From a bacterium (GTDB lineage Bacteria > Acidobacteriota > Thermoanaerobaculia > Multivoradales > JAHEKO01): a DNA stretch of 64,000 nt. Below the pieces are notes generated by a model that was given only the letters and a program-made list of their open reading frames with translations, did no database searches and was not told where the DNA came from. Position 1 is the stretch's first letter, and each line of letters starts with the position of its first letter. This document shows, piece after piece, positions 44,467-52,082 of this stretch. Where the stretch lies: the NCBI GenBank assembly GCA_024224155.1, contig JAAENP010000095.1:1-64000 (forward strand). Reading direction: 5' to 3'. A program made the position numbers and the translations under genes.

Positions 44467-44780
44467 TCAGGATGGCTCCGGCGCCTCGACCCGGGGCGTC
44501 GTCAGCAGAAACTGCAATGCCTTGCGCAGCTCGGCCGTGGAGCGTCTCGGGAACGCGTGGCCCAGGCCCGGCACGACTCGCAGCTCCACCTCTAGACCGC
44601 CTTCCCGAAAGCTCGACTCGGCCTGGCGGAAGCTGGCGGCCGAGGGATCCCCCCCCCGATCAACAGATAGATCCTCGGCGCCTTGCCTTCAGGCACGGGC
44701 ATCAGATGGGGCTCGCAGTGCCCGGCAACCGGCAGCAGGCCGACGACACCGGCGGCCAGAACGAATCCTCTCATGCTCAT
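44467..44780 (-). pseudogene. Alpha/beta hydrolase remnant with signal peptide, frameshifted
   Basis: From the ATG at 44780 (MSMRGFVLAAGVVGLLPVAGH) a frame runs to APRIYLLIGGG and then into an out-of-frame end. At the C9 tract on the plus strand (44649-44657), one additional G on the coding strand restores DPSAASFRQAESSFREGG, then LEVELRVVPGLGHAFP and ALQFLLTTPRVEAPEPS to the stop at 44467. VPGLGHAFP is the catalytic-His end of an alpha/beta hydrolase (phospholipase/carboxylesterase type). The catalytic Ser and Asp regions are missing between the signal peptide and this segment, so it is a deletion remnant, perhaps also a homopolymer error. Confidence 0.6.
44649..44657 (-). other. C9 homopolymer at the frameshift of the hydrolase remnant
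   Basis: Nine C on the plus strand. Ten would bring the two hydrolase frames together. Same direction of error as the C6 tract at 3105-3110. Confidence 0.65.
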
Positions 44781-44839
44781 CCTCCAAGACTACCGGCAAC
44801 TGCTCGACACCCCGGCTGAACGTGATAGAAGATGACCCG

Positions 44840-45253
44840 ATGCCGTCTTCGAGAACAACGGCCGGCTTCGCATCGGACGCCGTAACCCGGGGGATCAGCG
44901 TCCACGTGGAGCCCAGATTCGACCCACATCGCTCCCAGCCCGAGCTGTCGCAGTGGTTTTTCCTCTACACGGTCACGATCCAGAATCGGGGCTCGGAGAC
45001 CGTTCAACTGCTGACCCGCCATTGGATCATCACGGATGGCGAGGGACGCGTCGAGGAAGTGCGCGGACCGGGCGTCGTCGGCGAGCAGCCGGTACTCGCG
45101 CCCGGTGAGTCATTCGAGTACACCTCGGGGTGTCCGCTCACCACCGACGTAGGCAAGATGGAGGGCAGCTACCAGATGGTGACTGCCGGGGGCGAGGTCT
45201 TCGATGCGGCTATCGCGGCGTTCACGCTCTGCGAGGCCGGCACGGTTCACTGA
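44840..45253 (+). CDS. apaG: ApaG domain protein
   Basis: 137 residues from the ATG at 44840; the frame extends upstream to 43904 only as an antiphase reading of the CPBP gene. ApaG signature features are ISVHVEPRFDPHRSQPELSQW (beta start), FFLYTVTIQNRGSETVQLL, RHWIITDGEGRVEEVRGPGVVGEQP and YTSGCPLTTDVGKMEGSY. The fold is fibronectin III-like. E. coli ApaG has been linked to Co2+/Mg2+ efflux phenotypes, but no biochemical activity is settled. Its stop overlaps the convergent oxoacid oxidoreductase gene by 7 bp. Confidence 0.95.
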   Translation: MPSSRTTAGFASDAVTRGISVHVEPRFDPHRSQPELSQWFFLYTVTIQNRGSETVQLLTRHWIITDGEGRVEEVRGPGVVGEQPVLAPGESFEYTSGCPLTTDVGKMEGSYQMVTAGGEVFDAAIAAFTLCEAGTVH

Positions 45254-46587
45254 TCGATCGCGCCCAGCGCCCGCCCCGCCAGGATCGCTTCGAGGCAGGC
45301 GGCCCGGTAGGCGGGCGCAAGGAGACCGGCGGCCGCTTCCAAGGCCGCGAACTGAAACAGATCGAGCTCGGACAGCATCGCGGCAAGAGCGACCAACGAT
45401 CGATTGTGGCGCGTGACGCGGACTGCCGCCTGCCGAGGATCCACGATCGTCAGCGAGGCCCGAGTCTGGGGCCTCAGTCCCGGTATGGCAAACACACGAT
45501 CCTCCGCTCCCATCGCGTCGAGATACCCCTGAGCCTTCTTGAGGCCATCCTCGGACAGCACCAGCAGAGCGTCGGGCTTGCGCATCCCGCTGTAGGCAAA
45601 GGGCACGGGCGACAGAATGAGCTCGGACAGACTGTGTCCGCTCTGAACGGTGATTGGATAGTCGTCGCGCTGGGTCGCCCGGAGGCCGGAGAGAATCCCA
45701 GCCCGGGCGGCCAGCCGCACCGCCGAGCGCACCTTCTCGCCGGCCGATCCGGCCACCGCGAGCTCGAAGCGCTTGTCGAGTGACGCCTCGAACCCCGGTT
45801 CCAGGGGCTCGAGACCCGGAACGGCCCTCTTCCCAACGACCGGATGTGCCCGCCGAAACGCGTCACCGTAGTCTTCGACGTCGTTGCGTCCCACCACGCC
45901 GACGGGCAGCCCGAGTTCCTCGAGCATTCCGAAGAGTGCCTTGCCGGTGAGCTGATTGCTGGGCGCGTAGTACGCCGTGCAGAGCTCCCAGATGTCCAGA
46001 ATCGCAAAGCCGGGGCTCCGAATCCCCTCGGCTATCCGTTCGGAGAGGTGCTTGTCGAAACTGGTCCCACGGTAGGCGAAGCCGGCGCCGTTCACCGCCA
46101 GGGTGCCGCAGATGTCGAGCGGGCGCTCGAGGTTGCCGGCCAAGGTCGTCGAGGTCACCGCGGCCAGCGGAGTCGTCGTCGAGTGCTGTCCGCCGGTCAT
46201 GCCGAAGTTGAAGTTATTGAACACGAGCACGGTCACCCCGATGTTGCGACGGGCCGCGTTGAGGAGATGGGTGCCGCCGATACCGGTGCCTCCGTCCCCC
46301 ATGATCACGACCACGGTCAGCTCCGGACGGGCCAGCTTGATGCCGCAGGCGTAGGTCACGCTGCGCCCGTGGAGGCCGTGGAACGCGTTGGTCGCAAAAT
46401 ACTGGTCCGAAAGCCCCGAGCAGCCGATGTCACTGACCAGCACGACCTCGTGAGGATCCAGGTCCAGTTGGACAAGCGCCTCGTTCAGGCGGTTGAGGAT
46501 CACCCCGTGTCCGCAGCCCGGACAAAACGGATAGGGACTGTCGTTGCGGAAAGTCGCAAGCGGAGTGATGGTGGCGCTACCGCTCAC
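45247..46587 (-). CDS. 2-oxoacid:acceptor oxidoreductase, fused beta-gamma subunit
   Basis: 446 residues from a GTG at 46587 that overlaps the alpha-subunit stop by 4 bp; a longer frame to 46665 is not needed. The beta half (about 1-260) has CPGCGHGVI (Cys22, Cys25), SDIGCSG, and the thiamine-pyrophosphate/Mg region MGDGGTGIGG and NNFNFGMTGGQH. The second half (about 270-446) is a gamma-type domain (ELAVAGSAGEKVRSAVRLAAR, VQSGHSLSELILSPVPF). In most enzymes beta and gamma are separate proteins; here they are one chain. With the alpha subunit it oxidises a 2-oxoacid to acyl-CoA, reducing ferredoxin. The substrate (2-oxoglutarate, pyruvate, branched-chain) is not determinable. Confidence 0.92.
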   Translation of the reverse strand: MSGSATITPLATFRNDSPYPFCPGCGHGVILNRLNEALVQLDLDPHEVVLVSDIGCSGLSDQYFATNAFHGLHGRSVTYACGIKLARPELTVVVIMGDGGTGIGGTHLLNAARRNIGVTVLVFNNFNFGMTGGQHSTTTPLAAVTSTTLAGNLERPLDICGTLAVNGAGFAYRGTSFDKHLSERIAEGIRSPGFAILDIWELCTAYYAPSNQLTGKALFGMLEELGLPVGVVGRNDVEDYGDAFRRAHPVVGKRAVPGLEPLEPGFEASLDKRFELAVAGSAGEKVRSAVRLAARAGILSGLRATQRDDYPITVQSGHSLSELILSPVPFAYSGMRKPDALLVLSEDGLKKAQGYLDAMGAEDRVFAIPGLRPQTRASLTIVDPRQAAVRVTRHNRSLVALAAMLSELDLFQFAALEAAAGLLAPAYRAACLEAILAGRALGAIDQ

Positions 46588-47726
46588 GACAGTCGCTCCA
46601 GAAACTGCTCGGGCGCAATCAGCTCGCCATCCACCCGGTGCAAGCCTTCCACTGTGCATCCCCATTCACGGCTCGCCACCAGGCGCTCGATCTCGCGCCG
46701 GTACTGGCCGTGGTTGAGCTCGGCGACCACGATTCGGCTCACCGTTTCCAGCGCCGCCCGGATCGAGTTCTCGGGCACCGGCCACAGACTCTGCACCGTT
46801 AGCGCCGAGACCTTCCGACCCTTGGCGCGAGCCTCCCCCACCGCCTCGCGCATCGCACCGGCGGTCGACCCGAAGCTCAACCAGAGCGTCTCGGCCCCGG
46901 GCTCCAGATCGGCCGTAACGCTCTCGATCTCTTCCAGGTTGTCGTCGATCTTGGCCCTCAGATGACGGTTGAGGCGACCCACGGTTTCCGGATCCTTGGT
47001 GATGAACGCCCTCTGGTCGTGAGTCGAGCCGGTGAAACGAACGATGTGCTCGTCGCCGTAGGGAACCAGAGGCGGGACGGCTTCGGGCGGATCATACCGG
47101 TAGGGCTCAAAGGGCTCTTCGGCGCTCCGCTCGGGCTCTTTTTCCCGGCCGACGCCGGCTCCGAGGCGGGCCCTCTCGTAGTCTTCGAGATCGACCGTGG
47201 TCGCGGTCATGTTGAGCTCTTTATCGGTCATCAGAAAAACGGGGCATCGGAATCGCTCGGCCAGTCGGAACGCCTCCAGGGTCAGCTGGTAGCACTCCGG
47301 GACGGACGACGGCGCCAGCGCGATGATCGGGTAGCCACCTCCCGTCGCCCAGCGCACGAACTGGACATCTCCCTGGCCGACTGTGGTAGCGCCACCGGTC
47401 GCGGGACCCAGCCGCTGCACGTCGACGATCACCAGCGGCACCTCGCCCATGATCGCCAGCCCGATGTTCTCGCTGTAGAGGCTGATCCCCGGGCCACTGG
47501 TCGCGGTCATGGCGCGAGCGCCCCCCATCACGGCGCCGATGCACATCCCGATCGAGGCGATCTCGTCTTCGCCCTGGATCGCGATGCCTCCCCTCGGAGG
47601 CAGCTCGCGCATCATCATCATGAGGATCGGTGATGCCGGAGTGATCGGATAACCGGCGAAGAAATCACAACCGGCGTCCAGCGCGCCGCGCACGATCGCG
47701 GTCGAGCCGTCGGTGAACTCGCGCAC
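46584..47726 (-). CDS. 2-oxoacid:acceptor oxidoreductase alpha subunit
   Basis: 380 residues. It begins REFTDGSTAIVRGALDAGCDFFAGYPITPASPIL, the alpha N-terminus with the catalytic region, then IQGEDEIASIGMCIGAVMGGARAMTATSGPG and LVIVDVQRLGPATGGATTVGQGDV. These match the alpha subunit of KorA/VorB-like enzymes. Alpha binds substrate next to the thiamine cofactor of beta, encoded directly downstream with a 4-bp overlap (GTGA). No ferredoxin subunit (delta) is adjacent, as in the two-protein 2-oxoglutarate type. Supports ferredoxin-based metabolism, likely at low oxygen. Confidence 0.93.
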   Translation of the reverse strand: MREFTDGSTAIVRGALDAGCDFFAGYPITPASPILMMMMRELPPRGGIAIQGEDEIASIGMCIGAVMGGARAMTATSGPGISLYSENIGLAIMGEVPLVIVDVQRLGPATGGATTVGQGDVQFVRWATGGGYPIIALAPSSVPECYQLTLEAFRLAERFRCPVFLMTDKELNMTATTVDLEDYERARLGAGVGREKEPERSAEEPFEPYRYDPPEAVPPLVPYGDEHIVRFTGSTHDQRAFITKDPETVGRLNRHLRAKIDDNLEEIESVTADLEPGAETLWLSFGSTAGAMREAVGEARAKGRKVSALTVQSLWPVPENSIRAALETVSRIVVAELNHGQYRREIERLVASREWGCTVEGLHRVDGELIAPEQFLERLS

Positions 47727-47822
47727 TACCGGTCAATTTTGGCAGGCCGGACGACGCTCTCAAACACCCTCCCAGAGGGCCGGCCCCCACCTCCAAGGGC
47801 GGCTCGGCGTTAGAGTGCAGCC

Positions 47823-48248
47823 GTGAGGCCGTGGATCACCTTGCTGTCGGCAATCGCCTTGACGTCAGCGGCCTGTTCCGGCCCTGACTCCCGGGCCCTG
47901 GCCGGCGACTACAGCCGGCGGCATCGCGTATTTGTCTTCCACGGCAACGAGCCCATCGAAACCGAGGCCGAGGATCGCCTGACCCTGCGCGCGCTCGAAG
48001 AAGGTGACCTTGGCTTCATGTTTGAGATTACCGCCGACGCTCGACAGCGGTGTGCCATGTCGGGCATCGCGCGGGCCAGAGGGGACGCCTTTGAGTATCG
48101 AGATCGGGCCCAGGGCGGCGGCTGCACGCTCCAGATCAGCAAGCTGGGCGAGGAGGTCCACATCGAGGACATCGACGACTCCTGTCGAGGGCGGTACTGT
48201 GGGGAGGGGGCCTCGATCGGTCGCCTGGCGTTCACTCCGACAGAATAG
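47823..48248 (+). CDS. Putative lipoprotein
   Basis: 141 residues starting with GTG at 47823. Signal and lipobox: ITLLSAIALTSA-AC with Cys18, so lipidation is likely. The mature domain is a small beta-structured unit with four more Cys (CAMSG, CTLQIS, CRGRYC). I recognise no family. It lies just upstream of the secreted glycosidase-like gene (gap 6 to 36 bp depending on start) and may be co-transcribed. Confidence 0.8.
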   Translation: MRPWITLLSAIALTSAACSGPDSRALAGDYSRRHRVFVFHGNEPIETEAEDRLTLRALEEGDLGFMFEITADARQRCAMSGIARARGDAFEYRDRAQGGGCTLQISKLGEEVHIEDIDDSCRGRYCGEGASIGRLAFTPTE

Positions 48249-48284
48249 GTTCACATGGTCAAGCTCTTGCACCTAGGAATCGCA

Positions 48285-49754
48285 ATGCGACCCCCATCGA
48301 GCACATTGACCAGCTGTGGGCTCTTACTTCTGCTTGTATTCCTGCCCTCCGCTGTCTCTGCCAGCGTCGATGGGCTGTTGAAGGTCCATCCGGTCAACCC
48401 TCGCTATCTGACCAATGACTCGGGCGAGGCGATTCTCCTGGTCGGTCCGCACACCTGGCACGCTTTTCAAGACTACGACGACGGTCAGCGGCACACGGAT
48501 TTCGACTATGCGGCCTGGCTTGATGAGCTCGAAGCTGCCGGTTTCAACTTCTTCCGAGGCTGGAGCTGGTCGGACGGCTATTACTCTCCCCTGCCATTCG
48601 AGAAGGTCATCGTTCAGGGTCGAAGGGTCTACGACCTGACCAGGTGGAACGAACGCTACTTCGAGCGGCTCCGTTCGCGCCTCGAGGCCGCCCGGAAACA
48701 CGGCCTCTACACCAGCGTCATGCTGTTTCAAAGCTGGAGCGTGGACGATCGGGACGGCACCCGCCGCCCGGACCCATGGCTCAACCACCCACTGAGAAGA
48801 GGCAACAACGTTCAACGAACCCAGGTCAGAAACCACTCGGGCTCCAGGCTGGCGCCCATTCACGACGAGTACCTGCGTCGGATGGTCGAGGCTCTCTACG
48901 ACCTCGACAACTTCGTCTGGGAGGTCGGCAACGAGCTCGGAGGCGGCTCGGGCCCCTGGACGCGCCTGGTCATCGACCGTCTGCGAGAGCTCGAGACGCA
49001 AAAGGTGGCATTGGATCCCGAGGACCGGAACCGGCGGCACTTGATCTGGGCCAGCTGCATCGGCGGTCGCTCGATGCCGAGGCCCGCCTTCGGCGCCGAT
49101 CTGGTTTCGCCCTGCAATACCGACCGCTACGGAGTCGAGACAGCCGGGCACTGCTTCAACCCGGTGCGCAACGCCCAACCTCCGGCGGCCGAAGGTTCTC
49201 GAGTCGTCATCGCCGACTCCGACCACTTGGCGCCGCTTGCCGCCAACCCCGACTGGGCCTGGAAGAGCTTCTTCAGAGGCCTGCACCCAATCGCTCTGAC
49301 CGCCCCCCGAGGCGAGGATAGCCTGCCCTGGTGGCGAGGCCGTTGCGATCTCGATCGCGGCCGTGAGCGGGCGGAGAAACTCGTGCGGACTCTCAAGATC
49401 ATCGCTCGCGTCGCTCGAAGGGTGGACCTCGCAGGCAGCATTCCGCAGGCAAACACCCAGCCGGGGCATCCGGGCTCCGTTTCATCGGCGGGTTACTCCC
49501 TCTTCACGACCGCGGATCCCGGCACCTCCAGCCTCCCCGACGGCCGCCGGTTCCTGGTCTATCAACCCGCCGCCATGGGTGGCCGCAAACCGGTCAACGT
49601 CTGCGGACTTCGCAACGGCCGGACCTATGGTGTCACCTGGCGCCGTCTCGACGACGGCAGGGTGTTCTGGACCGACCGCCGTACCTCCTCACGCCACTGC
49701 GAGTCCTTTGCCGGTTCCCCGGCAGGCGGCATTCTCGAGCTCAAGCTCAAGTAG
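48285..49754 (+). CDS. Secreted glycoside-hydrolase-like protein (TIM-barrel, DUF4038-like)
   Basis: About 489 residues from the ATG at 48285 (MRPPSSTLTSCGLLLLLVFLPSAVSAS); an in-frame ATG at 48255 adds 10 residues. After signal cleavage the start LKVHPVNPRYLTNDSGEAILLVGPHTW is an N-terminal beta motif seen in apiosidase-like/DUF4038 proteins. Barrel landmarks are LDELEAAGFNFFRGWSWS, TSVMLFQSWS and FVWEVGNELGG, where the Glu after Asn is a probable acid/base residue. ADSDHLAPLAANPDWAWKSFFRG marks the second half. It probably cleaves polysaccharide outside the cell; substrate not known. It precedes the erythromycin-esterase-like gene by 22 bp. Confidence 0.82.
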   Translation: MRPPSSTLTSCGLLLLLVFLPSAVSASVDGLLKVHPVNPRYLTNDSGEAILLVGPHTWHAFQDYDDGQRHTDFDYAAWLDELEAAGFNFFRGWSWSDGYYSPLPFEKVIVQGRRVYDLTRWNERYFERLRSRLEAARKHGLYTSVMLFQSWSVDDRDGTRRPDPWLNHPLRRGNNVQRTQVRNHSGSRLAPIHDEYLRRMVEALYDLDNFVWEVGNELGGGSGPWTRLVIDRLRELETQKVALDPEDRNRRHLIWASCIGGRSMPRPAFGADLVSPCNTDRYGVETAGHCFNPVRNAQPPAAEGSRVVIADSDHLAPLAANPDWAWKSFFRGLHPIALTAPRGEDSLPWWRGRCDLDRGRERAEKLVRTLKIIARVARRVDLAGSIPQANTQPGHPGSVSSAGYSLFTTADPGTSSLPDGRRFLVYQPAAMGGRKPVNVCGLRNGRTYGVTWRRLDDGRVFWTDRRTSSRHCESFAGSPAGGILELKLK

Positions 49755-49776
49755 ACGAGCGGACAGCCAACGCCTG

Positions 49777-51081
49777 ATGCCCTCGACAAGATTCCTCTGC
49801 TCGGCGCCGCTCTGGCTCGGCTTGATCAGTCTGGTCGCCCGGGCCTCGATGCCGGCCCCGGCGGCCGGCCAAGAGATTCAGCCCGGTATTCACCGGCTCA
49901 ATGGCATCGAGGAGACCCTTCCCATCGGCGACCTCAAGCCGCTCAAGAAGATAGTCCGCGACATCGACGTGCTCGGACTCGGTGAGGACGTGCACACGAC
50001 GCGCGGATTCTCCCGGGCCAAGTTCCGGCTGTTCAAGTACCTGGTCGAGAAACGCGGCTTCCGCGCGTTCGGATTCGAGAGCCCGTGGGTGGAGGCGGAG
50101 CTAGTGGCGCGGTACGTGGAGGACTGTCAGGGCTCCCCGGAGTCGGCCCTGCAGGGTCTCTTCGGGGTCTGGCAGAACGAGAGCGTGCGCGATCTCGTCC
50201 AGTGGATGTGCGAATACAACCGCAAGCACGCCGGCGACCCGGTCTACTTCTACGGCTTCGACCATCAGCAAGGTTGGGACGACGCCCCGCGTCTCAGGAG
50301 CCTTCTCAGACAGTTCGGCGTCGACGCGAACAGCCGGAAGATCAGATGGCTGGACAACTGCGAAGGCGGTAGCTCCACCTCGGCGGGCGACTACTTCGCC
50401 AACCGACAGACTCCAATCCCGGAGCTGCGGCACGAGCGCTGCCTCGACGCTCTGGACCGCGATTGGGAATTCCTCGACCGCCGCGCCCGCAGACTGATCA
50501 GGAAGGGACGAGCGACCGCCGAAGACATCGAGTGGGCCAGGATTCACATCGTCGGCCTCCGGTCGTGGCAGGAGCAGACCTTCCATCGCGACACCAGCTT
50601 CAGCCGGTCCTACGAGGCGCGCGATCTGGGCATGGCCTACATTGCCCGAATGATCCGCGAGCTCCGGTTCCCGGCAGCCAAGACCGCCCTTTGGGCCCAC
50701 AACGGCCACATAGCTGCGGGCGGGAAATTCCTGACCGGCCCCGACACGATGGGCGTCTTCCTCAAGGAGAGCCTGGGCGACAAGTACGAAGCGCTCGGAC
50801 TCGTTGCCTACGAGAGCAAGATCGATTGGCCCGGAGTCGGCTGCGGCTCGACCGGCGTCTCACGGTTCCCATCGGTCGAAGCGAGCCTGCGGCAATTCGA
50901 CGAGCTCTTTCTCTTCATCGACCTCGACTTTCCGGATGCCGAAGATCCATTTCTCGTGCCCAACCAGTTCTACAGCTTGAACGGAAACTTCATGGTGCCG
51001 CGCGAGGAATTCCGAGCGCTCATCTACCTGGAGACCGCCGAGAAGATGATCCCGCTGGCCTGGGAGCCCTGCTCCGAGTAG
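49777..51081 (+). CDS. Erythromycin-esterase family hydrolase, exported
   Basis: 434 residues from the ATG at 49777 (MPSTRFLCSAPLWLGLISLVA), with a signal peptide; the long frame to 49363 is antiphase reading of the glycosidase gene. Family hallmarks: VLGLGEDVHTTRGFSRAKFRLF (the GE-H motif), GFRAFGFESPWVEAELV (acidic residue), and TALWAHNGHIAAGG (WAHN-H motif). The standard Ere active-site pattern is therefore retained in modified form. Most chromosomal members are not macrolide-resistance enzymes, so a role in degrading other esters or lactones is as likely. It may form a unit with the upstream glycosidase-like gene. Confidence 0.87.
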   Translation: MPSTRFLCSAPLWLGLISLVARASMPAPAAGQEIQPGIHRLNGIEETLPIGDLKPLKKIVRDIDVLGLGEDVHTTRGFSRAKFRLFKYLVEKRGFRAFGFESPWVEAELVARYVEDCQGSPESALQGLFGVWQNESVRDLVQWMCEYNRKHAGDPVYFYGFDHQQGWDDAPRLRSLLRQFGVDANSRKIRWLDNCEGGSSTSAGDYFANRQTPIPELRHERCLDALDRDWEFLDRRARRLIRKGRATAEDIEWARIHIVGLRSWQEQTFHRDTSFSRSYEARDLGMAYIARMIRELRFPAAKTALWAHNGHIAAGGKFLTGPDTMGVFLKESLGDKYEALGLVAYESKIDWPGVGCGSTGVSRFPSVEASLRQFDELFLFIDLDFPDAEDPFLVPNQFYSLNGNFMVPREEFRALIYLETAEKMIPLAWEPCSE

Positions 51082-51154
51082 CGGCGGCAGGAAACCTGCC
51101 GTTCGGCCATACCGGACGCGGCGCGTTCAGAGTGACTCCGCTCGCAGGCTCCGC

Positions 51155-51850
51155 CTAATCCTCGGACTCGGCGGAGAGCGCCTCGAGCGCTCGCTCCATC
51201 TCCGCGGCCTCGGTGTCGTTGCCGAGTCCCCGATGAATCTTCATCAGAAGCTCGAGCGCCTGGCGATTCTCGGGCTCGAGCTCGACCGCCTTCTTCGCCG
51301 AGGCCAGGGCCTGGTCGTTGTCGCCCTGAAACACGCAGGTTTGCGCGAGCACATGGTGGGCCGCGGCCAGCCTCGGCCGGATCTTCAGTACCCTCTCGAA
51401 CTTGGCGCGAGCGGTATCCCAGTCGCGCTCGTTGTAGGCGGTGATCCCCTTGTTGTAAATGCCGCGAACGTCTTCTGGAATCTGAACCCCACCACCGCCC
51501 GAGCCCTTTTCGAGCGTGAAGTCTCGCTCGATCCGCAAGTGTTCTTTGGTCCACGTGCTCCCAGCATCGAACAGCTCGGCGAATACCTTGTACCCGTCCT
51601 TGGTCACCGTGATCCGGTACCGACGGGCCGGATGCATCACGAACAATCCATAGCGCCCATCCTTCTTGCTCGTGCCGGAGCCGGATATCGAGGTATTCAG
51701 CGCGATCGCCTCCGCCTTGACCAACGCTCCCACTACGGGATTGCCGTCCTCGTCGGTGACGACTCCCTTGAAGCGGACCCCCTGAGCCAGAGCCCTGTCC
51801 GGCGCCATCATGGCCAAGAGGAGGAACAAGAACGTCAATCTCTCTTTCAT
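51155..51850 (-). CDS. Exported TPR protein with carboxypeptidase-regulatory-like domain
   Basis: 231 residues from the ATG at 51850 (MKERLTFLFLLLAMMAPDRALAQG, signal peptide); the 51922 start adds a poorly conserved leader. A beta-sandwich near residues 25-110 (FKGVVTDEDGNPVVGALVKAE, GRYGLFVMHPARRYRITVTKDGYKV) resembles carboxypeptidase-regulatory domains. Three or so TPR helices follow: YNKGITAYNERDWDTARAKFERVL, AHHVLAQTCVFQGDNDQALASAKKAVEL and the last helix pair. It is convergent with the erythromycin-esterase-like gene. It is probably a periplasmic assembly or scaffold protein. Confidence 0.85.
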   Translation of the reverse strand: MKERLTFLFLLLAMMAPDRALAQGVRFKGVVTDEDGNPVVGALVKAEAIALNTSISGSGTSKKDGRYGLFVMHPARRYRITVTKDGYKVFAELFDAGSTWTKEHLRIERDFTLEKGSGGGGVQIPEDVRGIYNKGITAYNERDWDTARAKFERVLKIRPRLAAAHHVLAQTCVFQGDNDQALASAKKAVELEPENRQALELLMKIHRGLGNDTEAAEMERALEALSAESED

Positions 51851-52082
51851 GCCGGTCCCCCTCGTCTCGCCCATAGATAATCTCTGGAGAGAACCTATCA
51901 GGCCTCTTCGCCGTTGCCGCAACCGCGATTTTTCAGACCCCTTATTCGTGGGCTTGTGTCCCTGGGCTGATTCCGTCTTTCCGGACCGGCCGGGCTAGTA
52001 TTCCCCCCACCGCCGGCCGAAGCTGATCGGCGAACCCTCGAAACGACCGTTCTCCAGCACCGATGAAAAAAGGTACACAACC

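Noticed and set aside
49777-51081. Macrolide resistance gene
   Set aside because: The family match is clear, but the active-site surroundings differ from clinical Ere enzymes and the protein is exported next to a glycosidase, so a resistance call is not supported.
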